Positions 22,542 through 33,802 of a stretch of DNA of 43,447 nt are shown here, in pieces. How positions within the stretch are numbered: position 1 is the stretch's first letter; each line of letters starts with the position of its first letter. The notes under the pieces were generated by a model. It ran no database searches and was not told where the DNA came from. It worked only from the letters and a program-made list of their open reading frames with translations. Position numbers and translations under genes: made by a program. Origin of the DNA: Hypholoma sublateritium FD-334 SS-4 (Eukaryota > Basidiomycota > Agaricomycetes > Agaricales > Strophariaceae); assembly GCA_000827495.1 (NCBI GenBank), contig KN817718.1:1-43447 (forward strand), given 5' to 3'.

Positions 22542-23790
22542 ATGAGTACCGCTCTAATGCCCTCCATTACAGTCTCCGACAACATTACCTTTGAGTACAT
22601 TGATAGCGGCGACATCGAAGATAGTCAGTACACAACACTTATCGTTCTGCATGGCCACAGCTTTCAGAACCGTGCGTACTGTATACTCTCATTTTATGGG
22701 TCAACCGTGAAATTGTTCATCGTGATTACTTACAGGAATATTCGAGCCACTTTTTCCATTTGCAAAGCCCAAGGGTCTTCGAATAATTTGCGTCAATCGT
22801 CGGTCATATCCCGGTTCCACGCCTTACACCGCAGACGAAATGGACATTATTCATAACGGAAGTGACGAAGCGCATGCTTTATTTTTGCACGAGCAAGGTG
22901 TCTTCCTCGCACTATTTGTCGATGGGATAATCCGAAGGCATTCTCTGCAGCGAGAGGGCGGAATTGCCCTTGTGGCGTGGTCAATGGGGAATTTCTTTGC
23001 CCTGTGCATTCTTGACTCCTTGCAGTATTTGCCTTTGGACACAAAAGAAAGGCTGTCGGCTTACGTCCATACTTACATTGCTTGGGGTGAGTGTCGATTT
23101 AATATTCTTTCATGCAGGTCAGCTAAGGAGAGATAAATTATAATAGATCCACCCTCAGCGGCACTTGGGGTACCTAACCCGGAAGGAGCGTTCCTTCCCC
23201 TCTGGGGAGAAGGCTTTACTCCCGGAGATCCCGACAATGTGTTTGGGACATGGGTATCAGGACACTTCACCCACGACAATCTGGCTTCCAAGGATTTTTC
23301 CAAACTTAATCAGCGCAACTTTCACGCACCCAATATCAGACCACCAACCTTATCCAGAATGAGTGCCCAGGAAATTCTGTCAACTACCGCTGTTTCGATT
23401 GGGGCAGAATTTGACACGCCAGTGGCTAGTCCTGGAGCATTTGAAGCCCCTTTGCAAGCGCAAGCTGCGAGAACGTTATTTGACAAAGACTCAGAAGCAC
23501 GCGCAGCATGGAAGGAACTTGACATCTGTGTGATGTACTGCGAAGCTAGCCCATGGCCCGGAATATACGGGTCTTGGATTATTGAGAAGATGGGGAAAGG
23601 AGCAGGAATTAAATTCAAGTCGATTGCAGGTGCTAATCATTTTGTACGCATATCCGTCACTTTTGTCTTAAGGACTACTGACCTAGTACTGGTGTTTGCT
23701 ACATTTCAGCTGATGTGGGAGGATCCTGAGCGATGCTTGGATTCTTTCAAGGAGTGTATCACAGATGATGCGTCCGCAAGGAAGTCATAA
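22542..23790 (+). CDS. Alpha/beta hydrolase
   Basis: Exons 22542-22671, 22736-23086, 23147-23643 and 23710-23790 encode 352 aa in phase. The strand-loop TTLIVLHGHS supplies the oxyanion-hole HG motif (residues ~36-38). The nucleophile elbow is VAWSMG, with Ser126 and Ala in place of the first Gly of GxSxG. The acid is probably in the LDICVMYCEASPW segment, and the catalytic His is in AGANHF (His325). An N-terminal YIDSGD motif and PLFPFAKPKGLRIICVNRRSYPGS are typical of the fungal alpha/beta-hydrolase group that includes esterases and epoxide hydrolase relatives. No signal peptide was seen, so a cytosolic location is inferred. The substrate cannot be told from sequence. Confidence 0.85.
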
Positions 23791-25147
23791 TTATGTAGTC
23801 GAGTCTTTGAATTGTCTTTGAAAAATAAGTAGTAGGACATTGGTACGACAGCGAAATTGTGTGCCGTCAGTGATTTTCGAGTATCAAGCACCGTAGATTT
23901 TCACTGTCGGAATACGATTGAATTACTTGGGAGAAACTTGAAGTAATCGATATTACCATAAGTATGACTATGCTACCGTTTTTCTTTCTTTTTTGATGTC
24001 AAACAAGGTCTGGAGATGCTACACGTCTATGTAGACATTGCATGAGTGTTTATTAAGAGGTCCCAGGGCACTACACCCTTCTCCATTAGGACTATGCTAC
24101 CGTATTTATTCTGTAGACTTGCTGTAGACTCTACTTCGCGTGCCGGCAGGCTGCAGCCGTCCGGCGCCAGTCAACGTCAGTCACGTTTTTCTGGTTTAAA
24201 TTCATGCCACCGCTTGCCTTTACGCTTGCCACCTTCAATGTCATTGAACCTCATTTTGATTTTACCATTACCCGAGCCTCGAGGGCAGAAGAACCCTGCT
24301 TACGCTATGCATCGGTTGTCTCCAGCTACAAGTTCAGTGCTCAAGTACTCAACTCATGCCCGAGGAACTCCGGTGCTGGCAGGACCCTCAGATCTGGCTG
24401 TGCCGACGTTCAATCCTGATTTCTCAAGGACGAACTGCGATTCAACCTCTCAGGCGACACTCCTGTACTACTTCTACTGGTTTCCATACATTTGAGATCT
24501 TCACGGCATGTTATCGAGTGCCTGCAGGCTGCAGCATGGCGGCGGGCAGGTACATTGCAACGGGCCAGACGGATGGTAGCTTCCACTATTATTTTATCGG
24601 TGTGCTCCATCCTAGATCCATGCCACTGAGATGGCTGTTCACCGGCGCCCCGCAAAGCAGTCATTCTCCCAAACTGGTGTCTACTGCTTGTCCGTCCTGA
24701 AAGCGGTACTTCTTGCCAACCCCTCAAATTCAGGCTGGCCATCCGAGATCGTTCGGAATGCATTTCACCCTCTCGTGTATCGGGAGTTCCCCGATAGATG
24801 CTGTTAGATCAACTTCATTCATTTGATGGCAGGCTGGTGAGTGGCACTGAAATTTAATCAAAAATATATGGAGCACATCTGATAATAGGCCGTTGCATGA
24901 GTTCACATGTAAGCTGCATGCACGGCTTTCACCTTGTCTAACAACGAGCCACAAAGGGATGGATGCGTAACATATGGAGCACAAGAATGCCTTTGAGCGC
25001 TTTAAAAGCTTACGTGTTTGTTCGAATGACGAGTTCGTCCTACGAGGCGAAGGTGAAAGCAACAAGCGCTGGACGGTGCCACTCATGATCGGCATTTACT
25101 GGTACGCTTTTTCTGCTTGTGTCTACTTTGCTATTGTCGTGGTTTAG
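23791..25147. other. 1.4 kb stretch without a recognised gene
   Basis: The longest frame (plus 24046-24495, 149 codons) has no family motif and atypical composition, and overlapping frames compete on both strands. A short direct repeat (ACTATGCTACCGT) occurs near 23967 and 24091. No gene is supported. Confidence 0.5.
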
Positions 25148-25156
25148 TATATAAAG
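25148..25156 (+). promoter_or_regulatory. TATA box of the eIF4E-motif gene
   Basis: TATATAAAG sits about 60 bp before ATG 25215, the expected core-promoter distance with a short leader. Confidence 0.5.
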
Positions 25157-25214
25157 ATGGCAAGTATGAACAGTTTGCAGTATCCCTAGCCCTCGTCTCA
25201 GATCCACTCATTCA

Positions 25215-25958
25215 ATGTTCCCTACCACTGCCGCTCAAGATGATGACCACCCAATGTCTACCCCGCTCGCTGTTTCTACCCCACCATTGACATGGCATGC
25301 CCCCGGACCGTCGACCACTAGCCCTACTTTACTCTACGTGCCACGCCCGATGCGCGGTCTTTTGCCTGTGTCCCCATCCTTTTCCGCTTTGTCCTCCACC
25401 CCTCAAACTCTATTCCCTATCTTGCGTATTCCAACCACTACACAGCGTACGTTCTTTCACATTGATTTATTATCGTTATCTCATTAATTTTCCAATGTTC
25501 CAGTCATAGCTCCCGACACCCCCTCTACACGTATTTACACCACCGACCACCTACTCTCCCTTCGCCCGGCCAAACCCAACGAGACCGCTTCCGACCGCGC
25601 TATCGAAGAATTGTTGCTCACGAATGCCGACCCAATCATGCTCAAGTCCACACCGGCGGTCGGCCAGGGCCGCCCGCGCGGGAACTCTCTGCGCACTCTC
25701 CGAATTCAGGCCGCCAACCCCGATGCAATGGAAGATCGCGCGCAGCCCAAGGCGTCCGCCGCCAAATTTGGCCGCAGACGTGCGCGTGGGGCCACACTGC
25801 ATCAAATACAGGTGCCCCGGCCGGATGCGGCGGCGGCTGCTCCCCGCTCCGCTGGCCTTCCGTACAGAGGTGCGCTGCCCAAGTTCCCTACACGGCAAGT
25901 GGACGGCAGCTGGCGCAACGCACGCCGGGCACCTGCGTCGCCTTCGATGAGGGACTAG
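25215..25958 (+). CDS. Disordered protein with a putative eIF4E-binding motif
   Basis: Exons 25215-25446 and 25504-25958 give 228 aa, intron phase 1. The first 77 residues are Pro/Thr/Ser-rich and lack fold. Exon 2 opens with an STRIYTTDHLLSLRPAKP segment: Tyr89-x4-Leu94-Leu95 fits the canonical YxxxxL-hydrophobic motif used by 4E-BPs, eIF4G and 4E-T, followed by the common basic patch (Arg97). The remaining C-terminal region is basic and Ala/Arg-rich (GQGRPRGNSLRTLR, KFGRRRARG), as in RNA-associated regulators. Function as a translational repressor or eIF4E shuttle is inference from the motif. No enzymatic domain was seen. Confidence 0.65.
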
Positions 25959-27064
25959 CCGCCGACACGAAGCGGCGCTGCAACCGTGAATTCGCCGCTT
26001 GGCGGGCAGTGTCGCGATCGACGTTGGGAATGCCACAAAAACATACATCAGTTCTCAAATCAAAAATACAATACTTGGCTACCATTTGAATGAATGAGAA
26101 TTTTATTCGAAGATATATATTTATGTATTACAGGCTGAGTACTTAGTGACAGACATTTAAATCCAGTCGAGATGAGGCCTGAATATTTAAATTTCGACGG
26201 ACCGGGCGTCCTTGTGAAGATATCAACAAACGGCCGTGCAGGGTGTTACGCAGCCCTTAGTAATGAATTGTCCACACACTAAGTTGAACGACTTTATCGA
26301 TAGTGCTATGGACTTTTGCCTACGGAGACTATTCAAGTGAATTTCCTAACAGAAAGCAGTGGAAGTAAGTAATGAATTTGTATTGAGCACCGAAAGCTGG
26401 CCAGTTGCAACATTACGATGTTGAGCCGAAGGCCTAGGCCCTATGACAGACCCGGCATGTACCGGTCCGCGTTCTGCTTGCGCGCCTTGCTCCTTTTTTG
26501 CTCCTTTTCGACCATGACCTTCATCCATGAAATGGGATTCGTACATTCAGACCGCATTCCACTATCCTCATGCCTCTAGATTAGAGAGACCACACTTTAA
26601 TTTGACCCTTGAACCTCCATCCGAAACGTACCCAAGCCCTAATCGAGCTCAATGAAGTGCCCATATCAATTTACAATTCAGCATCAAGATTCGTATCCTT
26701 TCCTTGCTTCAGAGATGGAGAGTGCAAGGAGAGTGTGAGGGCCAAAATGGAACGGTGAGGACTCCCGTTTCTCGAACAGTTTCTTTCTTTACCATATTGG
26801 TTCAGACGATGGAACGAATTGGCCGTACGATGACACAGCCGGCAGCCCAGATTTAGCAGCTGCAGTCTCCTATGGGAACAAAAGAACGCTGAGCGCGCAA
26901 GCACGCATGGCACACCGTCAGCGGCGGTGCTTTAAATAGAGAATCTCGGATATTGGTTCCTGTTGCATCTCAGTTGTACTTTGCTTCTCACCCTCAACAG
27001 CTAGAGCCTGGAGAACTGCACAAGTTACCCTCAGGCTCAGCATTGGCCCCCTCGAGTGGTCTCG
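25959..27064. other. Intergenic, eIF4E-motif gene / ABC transporter
   Basis: 1.1 kb holding the 3' region of one gene and the promoter of the transporter. TTTAAATAG at 26932-26940 is a TATA-like element ~125 bp before ATG 27065. An open frame from 26953 runs in but has no ATG (its first codon is TTG) and is not the start. Nothing else is recognised. Confidence 0.45.
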
Positions 27065-30000
27065 ATGGATTACCATTCTCAGTACGCAGTGGCAGGGAGT
27101 CTAACTATGGCAGTGGCCAAACCCGATCCAGAAGCCAACTCAACTGGCTTAATGTATGTGCATCTTGTTCGTGGATCAACGGATTTTGGCTAAATTGGCT
27201 GTTGTTTTTGTTCGTCAGTTCTCTCATTCCATCTCTTGGAATCCCTCTCGCGGTAACCCTACTCTTCATTTGCGCACAAATCATTCAAACTGCAGTGTCC
27301 TACGTCAGCAAACTGCGGGACACCTCTGCGTGGGCTGCCGTGGAAGATGGTCAACCAGCCGAAACGCACGGCTCCACTCGTAGCTGGATTCAACGTCGAA
27401 TTGATGATATAGGTGGTATACACATCTTTTCGTTTGTCGTTGTTCGATTGGTTGGGTGTTTAACGCTGTTGGCACTGTCTTTGGTGAATTTGTTTGCATC
27501 TAACGAGCTGGAGGGCGCTCCCTTCCTTCCTCCCTTTCGGCGAGTGCTTTTCGAATGGTCTGCAATCTCAGTGCCTATTGCTTTTGTAAGTTTTCTCCGC
27601 TTATCTTACTCGCATTTGACATTGTTGATGTACGGGTGCACAGGGCTACTCCTCTATCCTGGCAATCCTGTCTCTGTCAGTGAAGAAGTGGTCGACATCA
27701 TCAACACGATACAACATCCTTCTTTTGTTGATGACCTTTGCAACATACGCCTACAGAGACTTATGGCCTTTGGCAACATACACCCAGCAGCCCAAAGATA
27801 TCCACGAAGGTTGGCTGCTCTGGATAAAGATCGCAATTCTGTTTGCGACAGCAGTGATTATACCCCTGTTCATTCCGCGTCGGTATATACCAGTGGATCC
27901 AAAGGTGCGTGTTTGCATTTGGACTACGCTATCATGTACTCAAACTTCCAAGGAACCTATGCCCGTGACAAATGCCGAGCAAACGTGTTCTATATTTTCC
28001 CTTGCCGTATATACATATTTGGACCCAGTCATCTTCCTTGGAGCGCGAGTTCCACACTTAGCGTTCGACCAGTTGCCGCCAATCTCAGATACTGACTACG
28101 CCAAAAATTTGATTGAGAAAGCATTCCCGGTGAGAACCAATGTACAGGTGTGGGTATACTAGTGATGACTTATAGAAATTAGCATCTGGATCCATTTCGG
28201 GGTGCCAAACGACGTCACCTGTTCTTCGGTCTGATGCGCGTATTCCGTGAGCGCCTTTTATCACCCTGATTTGTTTCCAAGTGGGCTCATACCCAAGTCA
28301 GGCCGGGAATTAGCTCGTATTCGAGCATAGTCTGCGCATCCGCCTCAAGGCCGAGGGCTCAAACGAAAAGAGTGCAGGGGTAATCGAACGCGAACCGTCG
28401 ACGGCGGTCGGCACGCCAGAGACGGCGTCAATCGCAGAAAGCTCGGCTGCCGGCTCGGTCGCTGACGAGGAGGAAAGTGTGACGACGGGGACTGCGGTGT
28501 CTCGCGAGCCCTCGACGAGCTCGCAATCTTCCGTTGCTATGGGAAAGGCCAAAGAGAGCAAACCAAAGAAGGACGCGCCGAAGGAGAAAGAGAAGGAGAA
28601 GAAAAACAATAATCTCATTGGAAAAATCAATAACCTTGTCACGACCGACTTAAACAATATCCTGGAGTCCCGAGACTTCCTTTTGCTTGGTGAGATTGCT
28701 GCGTGTCACGGGGATTTCTAAGCTCATGCTCTCCCAAGTTCAATTTGTCCCGCTACAATTGTGTCTGTGTACTACTTTCCTGTACCAGGTTCTTGGATGG
28801 AGGTTCGCGGCTCCATCTCTGTGTTATTGTTATCTGACATGAATTTGAAATCTCTGCGTAGCGCATTTGTCGGGCTCGCCTCTATGCTCATACTGTTCCC
28901 AATTCCTGGGTACATTGCTAAGCTTACTCAAGACGTACAACGAGCCAGGATAAAGATGGTGAGCATGTCATCACTCGTTTATTTCTCTTACCAAACACCA
29001 TGGTACAATTTTTAGACAGACGCGCGAGTCCAGAACGTCACCGAAGGTCAATCCATATTCTAATACTATCCCTTTGGTGCATCGTGTTCAAGAAACTCAT
29101 CAATATCCCCAGCTGTCAGCGTTATCCGCATGATAAAGTTATTTGGCTGGGAGCGACGGATGGCCGACCGAGTAGCGGAAAAGCGGGATGAAGAGCTCCG
29201 TTCGTTATGGAAATTGAGGGTACGTTATCGTTTAATGTTTAAACGCTCTAATCGCTGAACAGTATCATACAGAGACTTGAGGCTTTAAACGGCATAATGA
29301 AGTACGTCTTACGGAAATGACCATATTCATATAATGTACCCTAATATGGAAGTATTGTGCCATAGCTTTTTCATCCCCGCCGTCTCTATGGTGGTTTCTT
29401 ATGCGACATTTACAATCATTATGAAGCAGGACCTCACTCGTGAGTCAAATTTAAAATATCCTTACCACGCTTGATATCGCTGACTTCTCTTTCGACTTTC
29501 AAATTAAGCATCAAAGATTTTCTCGAGCATATCAGTGTTCTCTATGCTTCGATTACAACTCAACAGGATTTCGTGGCAACTCAGTACAATAATCCAAGGT
29601 CTAACAACTCAACTTGCAGCGGTCCCCACCACTTAAAAAATGATATTTTATTCAGGCAAGGTCTCCCTTGATCGGGTGCAAGAATTCTTGCAACATACAG
29701 AGCTGCTGGATGCGTTCGTAGAAGCGCCGATAATAGTACCGGATGCCTCAATCCCCAACGACAAGCAAGTGATTGGTTTCAACAATGCGGCATTCTCTTG
29801 GTCTCTGGAAAACACGGATGGGTCCCTGACACCTACTAGTCGTAACTTTCGACTTCGCATCAACGGCGAATTGCAGTTTATGCCCAATTGTATCAACCTT
29901 ATCGTTGGCCCTACGTGCGAGAAATTCCTCTTTATTTTGATTCCCCATATAAAATGACCTCGCCCCCACCCTTTGAACAGTGGCTCGGGGAAGACGTCCA

Positions 30001-33000
30001 TGTTGATGGCATTGCTTGGTTTGCGCTGGTTTCTTAAACCACGGCTCTGGAACTGATGGTATTTTTTTAGGCGAGATGCATTTCATACGCCCCGCAGCCG
30101 ATTCATGGTTCAACCTTCCGAGAGATGGAGGTGTGGCTTACGCTGCTCAGGAATCCTGGGTTCAAAACGAAACAATTCGCGACAATATACTGTTTGGATC
30201 CCCGTACGATGAAACCCGCTACCGAAAAGGTGGCTCCGTGCTCAAATGTCGTTTAAATAATTCTTGCTGACTTTGTATTCATCTCAAAGTTATCCAGCAG
30301 TGTGCACTGGAGAAAGATCTTGAGCTATTTGACGCCGGGGACAAGACGGAAGTCGGAGAAAAGGGTCTCACGCTCAGGTATGTTCTTCTCCCTGTGCTGA
30401 TTTTTAAAGTAACCTATATATATTTCTTCGAATTAGCGGTGGACAAAAAGTAGGAATGATCTTTTTTGATGGAAGTTCTTTGTCTAATTCGCTTAGGCTC
30501 GGGTGACTCTTGCTCGCGCCATCTACTCTCCTGCAAAAATCATCCTGCTGGATGATGTTTTAGCAGCTTTGGATGTTCATACGTACGTTCACACTTAGTA
30601 TGATGTATTCTGAAGCTGAGAATTGCACCCATAGCTCTGCCTCGATTGTTGACAAATGCTTCAGAGGAGACCTACTCAAAGGTCGCACTGTACTGCTGGT
30701 TGTGAGTACCCGGAGACCTGAAAGATTGGTATGCATGCGCTGATGTTCTATCAGACACACAACTTAGCCCTTGCGACCCCTGTCGCGAGCTTCATTGTGT
30801 CTATTGGCTTGGATGGCTCTGTTCGAACTCAAAGCAAAGACATAGACAACGCCCTTCAACATGATCGACAACTTGCTATCGAGGCAAAGCAGGATGTCGA
30901 GGCCCTAGAGATATCTAACGAGGAATACACTTCTGCAGCTGAGATGCCCAAAGCAAAACCAGCTGACGGTAAGCTCATCGTCGCAGAGGAAATCTCGCAG
31001 GGACGCGTAACGTGGAGATCCATGAAGCTCTTCCTCGGTGCATTAGGAGGCGATTACCCGCTGGTGTTCTTCTCCTTATGGATGTCTGGATTCCTACTCA
31101 CTGACTGGGTTAACACATTCCAAACGTGGTTCCTTGGGTACTGGGGATCGCAATACGAGCACCATCCCGCGTCAGAAGTAAATGTCCCGCAGTACGTCTG
31201 AACATTTCCGTATTCAGCAACCAAGGCTGATGTTTTACCCTTAGCTACCTCGGACAGTATACAGGCATCTTATGCACAATGATAGTCGTTTATATGCTTT
31301 CATATATATTCTTCATATATGGAAGCATGCGAGCATCGAAAACTATCAATACTGTGCTGGTCGAATCTATCCTTGGTAGCACTCTCAGGTGACCTCATTC
31401 GAATCTATTCGTTTTTAAATCTGATTCGAACATTAATGTGTTTAGGTGGTTGGATGAGACGCCGACCGCTAGAATGATTGCCAGATGTACCCAGGATATT
31501 CGTACGGTCGACGGTCCTCTCCCGCAGTCATTCTCGGGCCTTACGGAAATCGGAATGACTTTGATTACCAAAATTGGAGTCATTATTATCTTCACCCCCG
31601 TGTTCTTTGCCCCGGGGTTGGTGGTTGCCGGACTGGGTTTCTATCTCGGGAACCTATACTTGAAAGCTCAGCTTTCGGTTAAACGCGAAATGAGGTAAAT
31701 TCTCTATCAGCCTCGTACAGCTTTTTTTCGTTGACGAAATCTTCCAGTAACGCGCGCTCACCGTTGTTGGCTCACTTCAGTGCAGCCATCGCTGGCATCG
31801 GTATTATAAATTCCAAATTGGTGTAAGTCCATCAAACTTATCAACATTTGATTATAGTCTCTATTCGCGCATATGGTGCTCAAATTCCTTTCAAAAAAGA
31901 GTCATTAAAACGCATCGATCATTACGTTCGGATTGCGCGGGTCTCGTATAATCTGAACAGGTGGATCGGAATCCGCATAGACTGGACGGGTGCCCTGTTC
32001 ATTGCTGCTCTAGCGGCATACCTGGTCTATGGAGGCGGCACCCTTGGTGCTTCCAATACAGGATTCACGTTGAACATGTGCATTGACTTTTGCACCATGA
32101 TCCTGTGGTGGGTTCGTATTTTTAATCAATTTGAAGTTGAAGCAAACAGGCGCGTATTCACTCTCTTCTATACCGTTTGTCAAGCTGATGAAAAACCGAT
32201 CACAGCCTGGAGCGAATTCAGCACTACATTGATATCGAACATGAACCTAAACCGACTGAAGACGGGAAACCGCCGGCTTCCTGGCCGACGAGCGGTGACC
32301 TGCGCGTTGAGAACCTATCAGCTCGGTACTCGCAGGTATGTTTTTTTTACCCAAATAGTTGCGTGGCTCTAAACTCCTCCCAGACTGGCCCCACCGTCTT
32401 GCACAACTTGTCGTTTGACATTAAATCAGGGGAACGTGTCGGCGTCGGTAAGTTTGCGAATACATCTACATTTACAATGATTCTGAATATAGTTTCCTGG
32501 CAAGTTGGCCGAACAGGAAGCGGGAAGGTGGGCCCGCAGCGCTCATTCTTTGAACAAGATCTGAACGACCACGCATTCTACAGAGTTCCCTGACTTTGTC
32601 TCTCCTTCGGTGCATTGTAACCGAGGGAACCGTATACTATGATGGGATCCCCACGAATACTCTTAACCTCGATGCACTGCGAGCCAACATAACCATCATT
32701 CCGCAAACGGTGCCCCCTTTCTCTCTCTACTGATATGAACGTATTAACTGACCATTACATATCTAGCCCGAACTCATTAGCGGTGAGTGAAAGAATAGAA
32801 GATTGGGAGAGACAATAACCAAGATGCAATGGTCAGGAACACTGCGACGTAACTTGGATCCTTTTGAGCAGCACGATGATTCGACTCTCAATGCCGCGCT
32901 TCGAGACGCTGGTCTTTTCACGCTCCAGGAAGAACTGGACGAAGCACGTATCACATTGGACAGTGATATCGCAACCGGTGGGGGGAACCTCTCCGTCGGC

Positions 33001-33578
33001 CAGCGGCAGATACTTGCACTGGCGCGCGCAATGGTGCGGGGGAGCAAACTTCTCATTCTAGACGAAGGTGTGTCACATAATCAATTGATTCTTGGCCACA
33101 AAAGACTAATACTTATACCATGACTAGCTACATCAGCAATTGGTATGGTGTTGGTGATCACTAGTACCCTTCGCGCTTGTTGATTATTTTATTATCTCAT
33201 TAGACTACAAGACCGACGCTGTCATCCAGGCCACATTACGGCACCAGCTCGCCTCCGATGTCACCGTTATTACTGTGGCTCACCGCCTTCAAACAATCAT
33301 GGACTCGGACAAGATTGTGAGTACGCTGTGGCGCGGTATTACCATTTTTTGACATTTTTTGTAGATGGTGCTCGATGCTGGTCGTATTGTATGTGGCATT
33401 TCCAGAGAGTTTACTGAATATTATCTATGAATCTGAACATGTGTTTATCCAGGTCGAATTCGACACGCCTTCCGTCCTTCTAAACAAGGAAGGCGGCATG
33501 CTCAAGGCACTTGTGGAAGGGAGTGGGGACAAAGCTGCACTGTATAAAATGGCGGATAAGGATCCGAAGGCGCTATAG
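27065..33578 (+). CDS. MRP/ABCC-type ABC transporter, probably defective in TMD1
   Basis: I could place 35 exons with matching phase. Main landmarks: exon 1 27065-27153; TMD0 exons 27219-27585 and 27644-27904; the linker [10 protein letters not shown] (27953-28129); 28183-28246; the TMD1 remainder from 28314; NBD1 Walker A across 29656-29914 and 29981-30018; signature LSGGQK across 30290-30377 and microexon 30437-30449; [10 protein letters not shown] (30497-30582); TMD2 30755-32149; NBD2 with Walker A split over 32384-32447, 32505-32527 and 32584-32709; NLSVGQRQ (32837-33067); LLILDEATSAID over 33128-33142 and 33204-33316; last exon 33453-33578. Between LMRVF (28246) and FEHSLR (28317) roughly 90-100 family residues, including membrane helices, are absent and the frame does not join. 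Without the gap the product would export conjugates or drugs across plasma or vacuolar membrane. Intron 32150-32205 is GC-AG. Confidence 0.82.
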
Positions 33579-33802
33579 TTCGAGGAAAGTTCGAGGAAAA
33601 AACCTTCCCTCAAGCCTAGAATTCAAGGCCTTTTTCATGCCACTCAGCATTGTTCGACATAGTAAACATTGTATATCCAAAGTTACAGGGCTCATTGTTT
33701 GTAATCATGCTAGGCGATTCCAACTTGAACTTACCGTAGCCAAATAAGCCCTGTCTGGTGTAATTTACCTGATCTAACATGTCAAACAGCACGCTACTCA
33801 CT

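Noticed and set aside
24046..24495. 149-codon plus-strand frame
   Set aside because: No family motif, atypical residue use, overlapping frames on the other strand and no exon partners.
26953..28095. Long open frame upstream of and into the ABC transporter
   Set aside because: It opens with TTG and reads through at least two introns. The phase-consistent start is ATG 27065.
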